A stretch of 64,000 nucleotides of DNA from NCBI GenBank assembly GCA_030052745.1, contig JANBVO010000073.1:1-64000 (forward strand), read 5' to 3'. Under the pieces are notes generated by a model. The model was not told where the DNA came from, searched no databases, and saw only the letters and a list, made by a program, of their open reading frames with translations. Position numbers and translations under genes: made by a program. This DNA comes from Pleurostoma richardsiae. Taxonomy: Eukaryota > Ascomycota > Sordariomycetes > Calosphaeriales > Pleurostomataceae. Positions 55,091 through 64,000 of this stretch are shown here, piece by piece (position 1 is the first letter of the stretch; the number at the start of each line of letters is the position of its first letter).

Positions 55091-56223
55091 TCAACGGCTT
55101 GCCAAAAGAATTTTCTTTAGCCACTTTTTAGCCTCTTGACCCTGTCGCGTCTCACGCGAATCGCCAAACATTGGCCAAACTATTGGCGCTATATGACACT
55201 CATCATCACCAACAACAAAGGTTATTTCGTTACCAGCAGTCTACTCAAACGTAAGCTAGTGCACCGGCTAACGAGGTTCGAGCCTACCTGGAAATAGTTG
55301 ACCCATAGAGTAATTGAGTCGATTAAGACTTCATCCCCTCCAGCAACGACGAGAGTATGATCAACTTTGGCGTTCACCCACCATTCGGGATGCGCGAGGA
55401 TCGCCTCCGTAGAGTTATCGCTTGGCTTACCACTCAAGTATTCTTGTGACCAGTTTTGCAATACTCCAATTGTTTCAATATCTTTCTTCAGGTTATACAC
55501 CATGCTCCGCCACTTAGAGTCAAACGAGAGCCAGGGGGACATCAGAATCATGCCTTTAACAGAATGATGAACTCGTATAGGGCGGACATCGCTTGATGGG
55601 TGTGACAAACTTGACAGTACAGCAAGACATAAGTTTGCCCCTGCTGAGTCGCCAACAAGCAGGACTTCTCCTGGCTTTCGTCCCAAGTCCTCCAATACAT
55701 ATCGGAAGGCTTCTACAGCCTCACTAAACTGCATTGGGTATGAAGCATGTGGCATTAGGGTGTATGCAGCATGAAACGAAGCAGTGCTTATTCCACAGCT
55801 TGAGAGCTCTTCTTGGATCTCGAACCAAAACTTGAGATGCTGAGCGGTGCCGTCCATGGCGAAACCTCCACCTACTGTTACGTTAGCACAGGAAATCCTG
55901 AACGGGTTAGGCAAATACCATGGATATTTATTAGGATATACTCCGCAGTGCGCTTGCCGACCCAGAACCCCGTCAGCCCAGAAGTTGTCCTGACGAGATC
56001 TGGTATCAGACCCTTCGATCTACACATCGTAAGGTATACTTGCTCGTATGATGGATTGAGGCTTCTAAACAAAAGGTCTTAACATCCCGTCGCACGCATG
56101 ATTCCCCAAACTTACTGCAGTTGTAAGGGGGTAGACCGAGAAGTAAACTGCGTGCAGCGTCAATTACCTACTAATTAATCAAACGGTTCTGAGGTTTCCT
56201 ACCTTCTTTATAACCATAGCCAT
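55091..56223 (-). CDS. alpha/beta hydrolase (HSL/GDXG-type lipase-esterase)
   Basis: A serine hydrolase likely to cleave small esters. Five minus-strand exons (56223-56203, 56167-56116, 56077-55919, 55871-55288, 55240-55091) join to 321 aa. The oxyanion-hole motif HGGGF is restored exactly by splicing the 47-bp intron (His77-Phe81). The nucleophile lies in GDSAGAN (Ser153). The acid is probably Asp257 in GGDEVLIDS. The catalytic His288 lies in the last exon (DDECHIAP), beyond another 47-bp intron. All triad elements of the hormone-sensitive-lipase family are thus present. Two introns near the 5' end are very short (35 and 38 bp), so the first 25 residues are provisional. The substrate is unknown. 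Similar esterases often accompany secondary-metabolite genes, but no synthase is seen here. Confidence 0.8.
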
Positions 56224-56918
56224 GACGCGGTGACGATATTGTTCAGCGTTAGACCTTTGACGCAGGATGCTTTTTACCAAAGCATAGAGGATAAACCCAA
56301 CTAATAGACTTTAGTAGAGTAGACCAAAGTGCCAAGAACTGACACGTACCCATGGAGAATATTCCCAAGAGTAGGTCGAGCTTCTCTGTTAGAAGTAAAC
56401 TGCGAGTGTTGGTACGCTTCGTGCCGAAAGCCATATTCGGTGAATCTCCGTTTTGATTTTGCTAAGGATTCCCTTGACCAGTGAGAATCCCATTGGGGCG
56501 AAGTGCTAGATAACCTAACTTCAGGCCGAGGTATAAATGTTGGATCTCGGAAGTTGGGCAATGTAGTGCAATGATCCACCGGCGATGATTACTAGGTGTG
56601 TGGGGTTCCCTTGTTGACCAATAACAGAGGGCTGCGTCGCTTCGTCTGGCGTGGCAACCTGTAAGTTTGAGGAACCTCGGACCTAGACATAAACCTGTGA
56701 AATGTCATGTGGTAGGCACATGTTGGGTGAGGCAGCGGAGGTACAGGACTCCAATCATCCCTACCAGGACTCCTTTACTCAGACCATCGCGTCAGCCACC
56801 GACTGGTAACACTATAAAAACTCTTCGGTATGATTCTCACTGATACAATATTCCTGTCTCAATTTCTGGTTCACGATCTCGGGAGTCTACTTCTACATCA
56901 AGCCACATCTTATCAGCT
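56224..56918. promoter_or_regulatory. divergent intergenic region, hydrolase / four-TM protein
   Basis: About 700 bp between oppositely directed genes. Short frames (56249-56579) are not convincing. A TATAA-like string (cactataaaaactc, about 56809) lies about 110 bp upstream of the plus-strand start and is a plausible core promoter element. Confidence 0.4.
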
Positions 56919-57413
56919 ATGGCACCTCCACAATACCAGGTTATTATTACCGGGGATGTAGACAAAGTCATGGCTGAGAAGAGACGCAGTGTCTACGTTC
57001 GGCCCTTCATCCTATTCTTTTTGAGCTCTCTCTTCGCCGAGATGATATTCTTAGCTGTCGGAATCTTCATAATGACAGATACACGCGATCTTTTTTATAA
57101 AGTCATGTGGACCTTGGTCTTCTGCCCTCTTGGTATGGGCGGCGCCATGGGGGGCTTGATCAATTACTTCGTCGTCGACTATCACTATGGGCAAAGGGCC
57201 GTAGTTTTCACTGCCATACTCTCCCTCCTAGTCCTGAGTACTTGCAATTACCTATGCTACAGCCTTGATCGACACATAGGATGGTTTGGCGCCTCAGACC
57301 ATCCGCTCTGGTTCCACTGGCGATACCCGATGATCTATCTTGTCGGTTATTTCAACGGCAGGTTATTATTCACAGATGACGGTCAGGAAACGTTGGCGCG
57401 ATGGGGGTTGTAA
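56919..57413 (+). CDS. small integral membrane protein, about four TM segments
   Basis: A single-exon gene of 164 aa starting at ATG 56919 in a good context. Hydrophobic spans are at about residues 30-52 (FILFFLSSLFAEMIFLAVGIF), 62-82 (MWTLVFCPLGMGGAMGGLI), 95-112 (AVVFTAILSLLVLST) and a weaker one at 135-150. Short charged loops separate them, including an N-terminal basic segment (AEKRRSVYVRP). No family is recognised and no enzyme motif is visible. It lies between a hydrolase and two short-chain dehydrogenases. Downstream frame 57417-57605 is probably not coding. Confidence 0.6.
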   Translation: MAPPQYQVIITGDVDKVMAEKRRSVYVRPFILFFLSSLFAEMIFLAVGIFIMTDTRDLFYKVMWTLVFCPLGMGGAMGGLINYFVVDYHYGQRAVVFTAILSLLVLSTCNYLCYSLDRHIGWFGASDHPLWFHWRYPMIYLVGYFNGRLLFTDDGQETLARWGL

Positions 57414-57891
57414 GGAATGTACGGCGTAGACGTGATCGGTCTTCGACGGCAACTAGTGGGTGAACAACGGTTGAATCTCCGACTGAAGAAAGGAAATGAG
57501 AAGCTTACTGGAGAAAGCTTAGTATTGGCGAAGGACCCAGATCGCTCCCAAACCAAAGGGCCCTTTCCTCAATCCCCCAGAAAGATCCTTTCTCCCACCA
57601 TTTGAATCTCTCAGGCCCTAAATGACCTCTGTACCGATGAACTATCTTACATGGACCTCGATGTTTCATCTTTGAATACTGTGGAGCTGATCTGGCAGTT
57701 ATGGAATGCTATATAGCTATCTATCACAGAGAAGACTCGTAGATCGGTAAAAAATGACAACTTCGCATACTCTCAATTTATCAACCTATATCGTGGAGTC
57801 AGGGGCCAATCATGAGCCTTTGAAGACGCTTTGCGGCGCACTTGTTGCACCCATCGTGCGGCTTACACATCAATTTCTTAGCCGGATCCTT
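57414..57891. other. intergenic between convergent genes
   Basis: About 480 bp separating the ends of two convergent genes. No repeat or extra gene is recognised. Confidence 0.35.
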
Positions 57892-59009
57892 TTATTTTAC
57901 CTTCACCTTATCCACCGATCCTGATGCAACCTTAATTCCTTTCTCCTCTTGCTTCAGCAGGTTCTCCAAGATGGGCATCTTCATCACACGATACAAAATT
58001 ATGTCAGTCATCCACTCGCCCACGACACTGGCCGCCCACACCAGCCCAGCCATGCCTCCATGAAAATGCCAATCCGGCCTTCCAAGCCAGCTCCTAAAGA
58101 AGATGGGCCACTCGGGCCTAAGCGCATCATCCACAAGTTTGCGTGCATACTCGCTCGGCGGCATACTCGCCGTCTTCTTGGAAAAAGTCAGCCGCCACTG
58201 GTAGATGTCCTCGACGACCTCGTAGAGACTGCCCTCGGGCAGGCTGCGCGGCAGCTGCGTGATGTTGGACTTGACGGCGCCGGTCATGGCGACCATGACG
58301 CGCACGCCGAAGGGCCGCAGCTCCTGGCGCAGTGTGCGGCTGTAGCTGTTTACGGTTCCCTTGGAGGCGGTGTACGCGGATCCAAAGACGTACGGCACCA
58401 ACGAGGACGTCGACGAGATATTGATGATGAGACCCTTGGTCGGGATTAGAAGCGGCACGAAGGCCGATACCATGCGCATCACGCCGAAGACGTTGACCTC
58501 AAAGGTCTGGCGCACGTCGGGGATGGACAGGTCCGTGGCGGGGACAGTGTGCGTGCGGCCGCTGTGGTGGATCAGCTTCGGTAACCTTGAAAAGGTACCA
58601 GGACAGGAAGACACTCACGCATTGTTGACCAAGATGTCGAGAGTGCCGCCTGTCAGCTTTGTGACATCTTTCTGGCAGGCCATGACGCTGTCTTCATCGG
58701 TAACATCGAGCGGCAAGCAGGTCATTCCTTCACCAGCGAGCGTCTCCATCACCGCGGTGTTGCGGGCTGTCGCTATGACATGGAAGCCTTTTAGAGTGTC
58801 AGTCAAGCTCGGGGATATCTCGTCTTTTCCGAGGAGCATTTACCTTTTGCCTTGAAGGCAAGACACATCTCATATCCAATACCACCAGGCGTGCATCTGG
58901 ACGACAGCCAGTTCATATCATGATTATAGGTATCCTGGCCTGAAGATGCACTCTGATATCATACATACCCTGTGATTAGGACCGTCTTCTGTCCCAGCTT
59001 ACTTGACAT
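57892..59009 (-). CDS. short-chain dehydrogenase, AYR1-like (1-acyl-DHAP reductase type)
   Basis: An NAD(P)H-dependent SDR. Four exons (59009-58969, 58896-58844, 58787-58619, 58561-57892) give 310 aa with introns of 72, 56 and 57 bp. The cofactor motif TGCTPGGIG is formed across the first splice (residues 13-21). VNNAGR is likewise split by the third intron. The catalytic set is Ser in ISSTSSLVPY, with Tyr151 and Lys155 in YTASK. The spacing and the pattern VFGVMRMV then VTGAVKSNI (here MTGAVKSNI) are those of yeast Ayr1 and its fungal relatives, which reduce acyl-dihydroxyacetone phosphate on lipid droplets and ER. Many paralogues exist in moulds, so the substrate may differ. A C-terminal hydrophobic stretch (AGLVWAASVVGEWMTDII) fits membrane association. 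Confidence 0.85.
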
Positions 59010-59403
59010 TTTGATTAAATAACAAGCACGACCCTTGGAAAAGAATGATCTCAGGGAGACTGGGAGGGTCAATGGACAACTCAAGACTTTGTGGAATTTC
59101 CAGCATGTGAATGTCGACCCCCGGCCGGCGAATTCAAGAAGAGCCACGCGCTTAGTGGCCCACTACGTATCCAACAGGATTTGCCGAGGCACAAGAGTGT
59201 CTATGTACCACACATTGCTAGCTAATTAATTAATAAAGACGGAGGTTCCTCCTAAAATTCCCCGCTCACCGCTTTAAGACCCGACTTTTGGTAGGAACCT
59301 CCGTACTCTAAGAAGATCTGCGATACATTTGCACACCGTGCTGACGTTTGTGTATAGATATATCAGACATTCTGGCTTTGTCCTTCGTGAAACAAATCTA
59401 GCC
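59010..59403. promoter_or_regulatory. bidirectional promoter with inverted repeat
   Basis: 394 bp between two divergently transcribed SDR genes. It contains a perfect 11-bp inverted repeat, CGGAGGTTCCT (about 59240) and AGGAACCTCCG (about 59292), with a spacer of roughly 40 bp. CGG..CCG-type half sites are what Zn2Cys6 factors bind, so this could be an operator for both genes (inference). Confidence 0.55.
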
Positions 59404-60192
59404 ATGACGTTAAATATTCGGAAGTCGCCTGTCATTGCTGTTGCTGGTGCTGGCCCTGGGATCGGTGAGGCTGTCGCCCGCCGCTTCGTTGCGGAGGGGT
59501 TCACCTCTGCGTTGCTTGCCCGCACAGAATATAAGCTCAAGAAGATGGCACAGGGAATAGATGCCGACCACGGCACAGGAAGCGCAAGATATTATGTTAC
59601 CGATCTCGGGGTTGAAAGCTCTGTCATTGACAGTTTTCAAAAGATCCGCGATGAATTAGGTCCTGTGCACGTCCTAGTATATAATGCGGGAGCGCGGCGG
59701 ATAAACGGCAAATTTATCCTTGACACGACGTCTGAGGAATTCGAAAACTTCACCAAAATCAACCTCTTCGGTGCGTTTTGGTCTGTGAAGTGTGTCCTGC
59801 CCGACATGCTGGGAGCGAGCGGAGGCACGATTCTATTTACAGGTGCCACAGGAGGGCTCCGTGGGATGCCTGGCTTGAGCAGTTTTTCGCCCGGCAAATT
59901 TGGACTGCGATCGCTGTGTCAGATCATCACCCGGGAGTACCAGTCCCAGGGTATACATGCAGCACATATAATCGTCGATGGTCCGGTGGATAGTAAATTG
60001 ATTGGAGGTGTGCGAAGGCGACAATGGGAACGTGAAGGTGCGACGCAAAAGTTGGAAGACAGTGCGGCTTTTCTTGTGCAGCCTGAAGATCTGGCGCATA
60101 CTTATTGGTTTCTTCACAGTCAACCTAGAAGTGCATGGACGCAAGAACTAGACACAAGGGCACAAAAGGAGAGCATGTTTTCAAAGCTCTGA
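59404..60192 (+). CDS. short-chain dehydrogenase/reductase with Phe in place of the catalytic Tyr
   Basis: A single-exon SDR of 262 aa. The Rossmann motif GAGPGIG is at residues 15-21, NAG at about 94-96 (VYNAGARR), and the substrate region reads SSFSPGKFGLRSLCQ, where classical SDRs have Y-x3-K. Here it is Phe161 and Lys165. A subfamily of bacterial and fungal SDRs carries the same F-x3-K variation with the following KFxLRxLxQ pattern and ends in HVxxDG (here HIIVDGPVD), so this is a family trait and not damage. Such proteins may use a different chemistry or be non-catalytic. The frame is open further upstream (from 59329), but ATG 59404 fits the family start. It shares a promoter region with the AYR1-like gene. 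Confidence 0.82.
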   Translation: MTLNIRKSPVIAVAGAGPGIGEAVARRFVAEGFTSALLARTEYKLKKMAQGIDADHGTGSARYYVTDLGVESSVIDSFQKIRDELGPVHVLVYNAGARRINGKFILDTTSEEFENFTKINLFGAFWSVKCVLPDMLGASGGTILFTGATGGLRGMPGLSSFSPGKFGLRSLCQIITREYQSQGIHAAHIIVDGPVDSKLIGGVRRRQWEREGATQKLEDSAAFLVQPEDLAHTYWFLHSQPRSAWTQELDTRAQKESMFSKL

Positions 60193-63016
60193 CTTATGGC
60201 CGAATCATCGCTCTAACAATTACTACTATCGCCGATTAGCTGCGGATATAGAAACACTTAAAGATGTCTCAAGTTGATAGGTCTGAACGAAATACGAAAG
60301 ACGGCTTGTATATATAGATCCCTCTTAGTTCCGATTAGAGACTTTACCGAGAATACGATACATCTCTTGAACTTCTGAATTATAGATATGTTAGAGTGTT
60401 ATGGTTAGCTAGGTACATGGCTAGGAGGACATTAATATAGTCCTCCTGAACAGACATAGTCTATAGTGAATTAATAAATATTACCGTACTCTGAAGGCAT
60501 GCAACAGTGCCGGTGAGAGGCTCTCTTTCACCACTGATTTGGCCATCGTATCTAAATGCTGAGACCCAGCCTACGCCAGTAGGCCGGACCGACACTTCAG
60601 CAATAACACGGTCATAAGCCTGAGCCCTGACAAGGCTAAACTTACCGTGACAAAAGGCCTGTCTTATATGGTTGGTGTCTGTACACAGTAGCCAGCGACT
60701 ACTATTGCTTGGTATACGAAGTCTTTTCTAGATACTGGCTTTTATGAGGTTTCCCTCAGAGACACAATTAGCATAGTATCCCCAGAACAGATGTAGAACT
60801 TAATCACCTATCTACTAGACAACGGCATACCCACGTCCAAACTCACCAGTCATTTCCAAGACAAATATAGACAGGCTGCTGCCAATGTATAAAAAGTGTA
60901 TTGCTACGGCCTGTGTCAGTAGTGTGGTAGATCTAGGCAGCTGCATGTATGCCTGAGGTATATGTGGAGACTTAGGGTCTAAAGATCTCGTTTACTTGTT
61001 CGAGACGACCAGTATCGTTACTAGTATTTAACTGGGTCAGCTATGCAACATTAGCTTGTGGATTTCCGACAAATTGGCATTCTGAACCCGAACCGCGCAG
61101 GCATTGCTTCGATCACGAAGCGCCAGAAACTCGGACCCACAAGACAAGGAGGAAACAGAGCGCCTACGTCCTTGCTCCAATGGTCCAAGATCAAGAATGC
61201 TGACGGCCTGGTAGTCTTTCGAGCCGGAGTTTTGGTCGAGGCCGTGTTGTACAAACCCAACAACGGCAACGCCCTGAGCCTGCGCAGGCATATCGCCGCC
61301 ATCGGAAGCACCGCTTCTGATACATTCTTCTTTGGCGATTGTGAACACGGCGCTGGTCATCGCTGTCAAGACAATCTGTACCGGTATTGTAGGTCGTCTT
61401 GGAGCATGACGCCTAAATGTATCCTTTGAAAGCGGTCGGTAGCCAGTCTACTAGCATATAGTATAGACAACTTATTTTCTCACTGCGCCTATGACAGATG
61501 GCTGAAACAAGCACTCTTGAACTCTGCAGAATCCAGGCCACAGGTCGTACCTCTTTTGGTCTACGACAGACATATCTCTCGTCCCCACAAGCATGCCTAC
61601 GCCTACCTACAATGGCATTGCGAAACGACTATAGATAGTCAGTCCCTGGTTCTGGATCCGAGTGTAGCTCCCGACCCGAGACTTAGTCAAGTTCTCAAGG
61701 CCTTGTCAAAGCACGTGGGTGATGATTCTGTTTGCGTAGACTTATCAAGGACGTCCACTACTCAAATGCTTAAGTATTTGTCGTCTTGCGTATAAGACCG
61801 CCTATCTGCTCCGCGCCTGGACTTCAATAGCTGCTTCCTACTGAATATATGAGGAGAATTTTAAGAATATATGTAGAACTGATGGTATCAAAAGTATCGA
61901 ACTTGATTGCTTTGAAACTTGCTACGATAATGAAGACCAGCTATTTGATGGCAATCCCTTCCGATGTTCCTAAAAAATATCTTAAAGGTTTGAACGATCT
62001 ATGATGTTTGTTCACTGAAAACCTTCGTGACAACTCCGTCGGAGCCTATAGAGAAATGTGCACCGGAGTTGAGAAAACATTGTAGGCAACTCCCTCCTCG
62101 ACATGTTAGACAGACACTATTAGTTAATTAGGACCACGCAATCCAGCTTCAGTTCACGCATGACCGAGCTGATCGCAACGAATGAAACACTTACGTGGAG
62201 CTCTTCCGATCGAACTTCTTCGTCGTTGACAGACCTCAAAACTGCCGCTTGGACTTGATGCTTTCCCCGTAGTGGCATTCGCTGCCTTGGATTCAGTGAT
62301 GCAGCGGTGCTGTGTGTCCGCACCTTAGGGTTGCGCGCGACTCCAGCATATACCGGTACAGTACCATCCTGCTGGAGAAGATCACCAATTGTGGGGGAGG
62401 CTAATGAAACTCGGGCTTTTGCAGCTTTCCAGAAGTGGGCTTCCCGGCTCAGCGGCCAGTCCAACCCTGGCAAGTGATGAGCGAGCGCATCAGGAACTAC
62501 AGGAAATCAGGAACTTGTACGCGTTACCGGGAACTGGGGCCGTCCAGGTCTCTCTTGCGACGTGTCTCGCTTTGAGAGCCATCCACCAGACCCCCAAAGG
62601 CCTGTCAGAAGGCAACAGGAAAGGCATCGAGGTTACTTCTTCGCCACGCGGGCAGACACGTCAGATTCGACGGGAGACAAAGCGCCATCTGCGTTGCTAC
62701 CGTGTCATGGAATCTAATGAAGTAGCCAATTGTATAGTCATCCAAATCCACTTTCCCCTTCATCTTCGCCTCCCTGTAGACACGGACTCCGAAAGTCCGC
62801 GGAAGAGACACAATATACAACGTAAAAAAGCATTTAGATCTGCTTGACGAAGCCGACCTCGATGAGATTGTTGGCATCGATATCGAAATCCGCCAGTTTT
62901 GCCCTGGTGTCGTCCCTAATCCATAGGAAGAACCTCAGGATGCCCCAGCGCACAAACCCTGGGACACTGCGGCGTCTCTTTACCCTCATCACCTCCTTAC
63001 CCATGATGTACACGGT
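60193..63016. other. 2.8 kb without a supported gene
   Basis: Several frames of 80-150 codons exist (61058-61429 plus, 61037-61369 minus, 61517-61795 plus, 62120-62473 minus, 62389-62847 plus), but they overlap on both strands and none shows a motif or a plausible splice partner. The base composition is ordinary, not RIP-like. 62120-62473 on the minus strand looks mildly protein-like. Some of this may be the 3' UTR region of the transporter at the right edge. Confidence 0.35.
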
Positions 63017-64000
63017 CTAATCTTCCTGGACCTGATTAAAGGTGTCCAGCTCGGGGTGGATCCCTGGTGAGTGGTTCGCGGAGCTGACACTGTCATCCAG
63101 ATAGGAAGCGGTGTGATCCCGCGTGATGTAGAGGATGAGTTGCTCAACAATCTCACGGCCCAGATCTGGCGTCAACACATCGTCCACGTATCCGTGACGG
63201 AGTGTCATCCCATAGCACGAGATCGAGGTCCGTGAGATGATGAAGCGATCAGCGGGAGGGACGGTGGGGCGTGAGAGAGGGCGCATGTGGAAGAAGACGA
63301 TGACCGCAGGCCGAAACTTCAGCTTCCTAACGAATTGACTGAAGACCACCGGAAGGCCACCACCACCCACCTTGTCGAAGAAGATCCCAAGTCCCGAGGC
63401 GTCGGAGATCTTGCCGCCACCAAAGGCTGGCGATTGGACAGATAGTCCTCGAGACAAAAGCTTGATGCCTGCCGACGACGAGAGCGACGAGCAGGGTGAC
63501 GAATGAAGTGACGAATAGAGTGAGGAAGACAAGTACCTCTTGAAGAAAATCGAAACGGCGAGGTTCGTCGACGGCTGCTGGATGGCAGCTGTCAAGTGGG
63601 GTGACGTTCTGTGACTCAGGAGCCCTGGGATGGAGTCTGTGATACTGACGATGTCACCCTCTAGATGGTCAAGGACCCTAATCAGGGCAGCAGAGATGTC
63701 CCCGCGATGGAGGTCTATTTTCGATACCACAAAGGGCCGGACAACAAGCGAAAACCGTACTTCTTGGGATGGCACGCAGGCGCTGGAAGCAGTAGCCGGA
63801 GCACAGATGACGACTGGCTGTCTCTGCCTTCTCTTAGACGATCATAGCCGCTGCCACTGGCTTCCGTCCCAGTATTTCTCTCCTGGGGGTGGATGGAAAA
63901 TGGCCACAGCCATGAGCGGTGAGCAGTAATTTGCCTCGAGACTCACCAGACAAAGATGCGGGCGAGGATGACCCACACTGCAGTCTTTGACATGACGACG
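63017..64000 (-). CDS. HAK/KUP-type potassium transporter, C-terminal part (runs off window)
   Basis: The minus-strand frame ending at 63017 encodes SDASGLGIFFDKVGGGGLPVVFSQFVRKLKFRPAVIVFFHMRPL, then TVPPADRFIISRTS and MTLRHGYVDDVLTPDLGREIVEQLILYI. This is the cytosolic C-terminal domain of K_trans (KUP/HAK) potassium transporters, plasma-membrane proteins driving high-affinity K+ uptake. The transmembrane core must lie beyond 64000. The Ser-rich stretch KRYLSSSLYSSLHSSPCSSL in the same frame is a plausible linker. Exon borders upstream of about 63640 are not resolved, and the section 63780-64000 may contain an intron. Confidence 0.75.

Noticed and set aside
61037-62877. Mid-size frames on both strands
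   Set aside because: They overlap, lack motifs and lack splice partners; kept only as an unannotated stretch.

Overview
The window looks like a chromosome segment of a filamentous ascomycete (Pezizomycotina, probably an Aspergillus/Penicillium-type Eurotiomycete; the rank is inference). The evidence is genes split by short 47-160 bp GT..AG introns, fungus-restricted families (Zn2Cys6 and TEA/ATTS regulators, an IPC mannosyltransferase, an AIM6-like protein, DUF6601, NLR/NACHT pieces) and long AT-rich, stop-riddled tracts. Those tracts are rich in TA and poor in CA/TG, the mark left by repeat-induced point mutation (RIP).

Layout. 1-2.1 kb: a hypothetical gene fragment, one copy of a dispersed repeat and two LTRs in opposite orientation. 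3.5-5.8 kb: an apparently intact five-exon Zn2Cys6 regulator. 8.2-11.1 kb: an intact three-exon TEA/ATTS regulator behind a long non-coding stretch. 11.3-15.6 kb: a divergent metabolic pair, a fused aconitase-family dehydratase (minus) and a compact isocitrate-lyase/PEP-mutase-superfamily enzyme (plus), sharing a 0.6 kb promoter. Together they could hydrate/dehydrate and then cleave a branched malate- or citrate-type acid. 16-23.6 kb: a pseudogene belt (carboxymuconolactone decarboxylase family, a hypothetical gene, a RING/IBR-type gene, a GMC oxidoreductase tail, NLR pieces) with one intact DUF6601 membrane protein. The belt ends in a solo LTR with a perfect 5-bp target duplication.

24-36 kb: a RIP island with almost no open frames. 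It holds a mutated copy of the 0.5-0.9 kb repeat, a mutated phosphotransferase (APH-type) gene, tandem AT repeats and nested solo LTRs of two families. 36.7-37.3 kb: a decayed Zn2Cys6 gene beside an 18-G run. 38-40.5 kb: nothing recognised.

40.6-49.9 kb: a healthy gene block on the plus strand: GT32 IPC mannosyltransferase, AIM6-like phosphodiesterase-fold protein, an F-box protein with Cys-rich motifs, and a secreted DOMON-cytochrome b561 protein. 50.4-54.9 kb: another RIP tract and a broken Ty3/gypsy pol remnant. 55-60.2 kb: an alpha/beta hydrolase, a four-TM small protein, and two short-chain dehydrogenases transcribed divergently from one 0.4 kb region. At the right edge (63.0 kb onward, minus) is the 3' part of a HAK/KUP-type potassium transporter.

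All gene models were spliced by eye from reading frames and GT/AG signals. Family calls rest on remembered motifs and alignments, not on searches.
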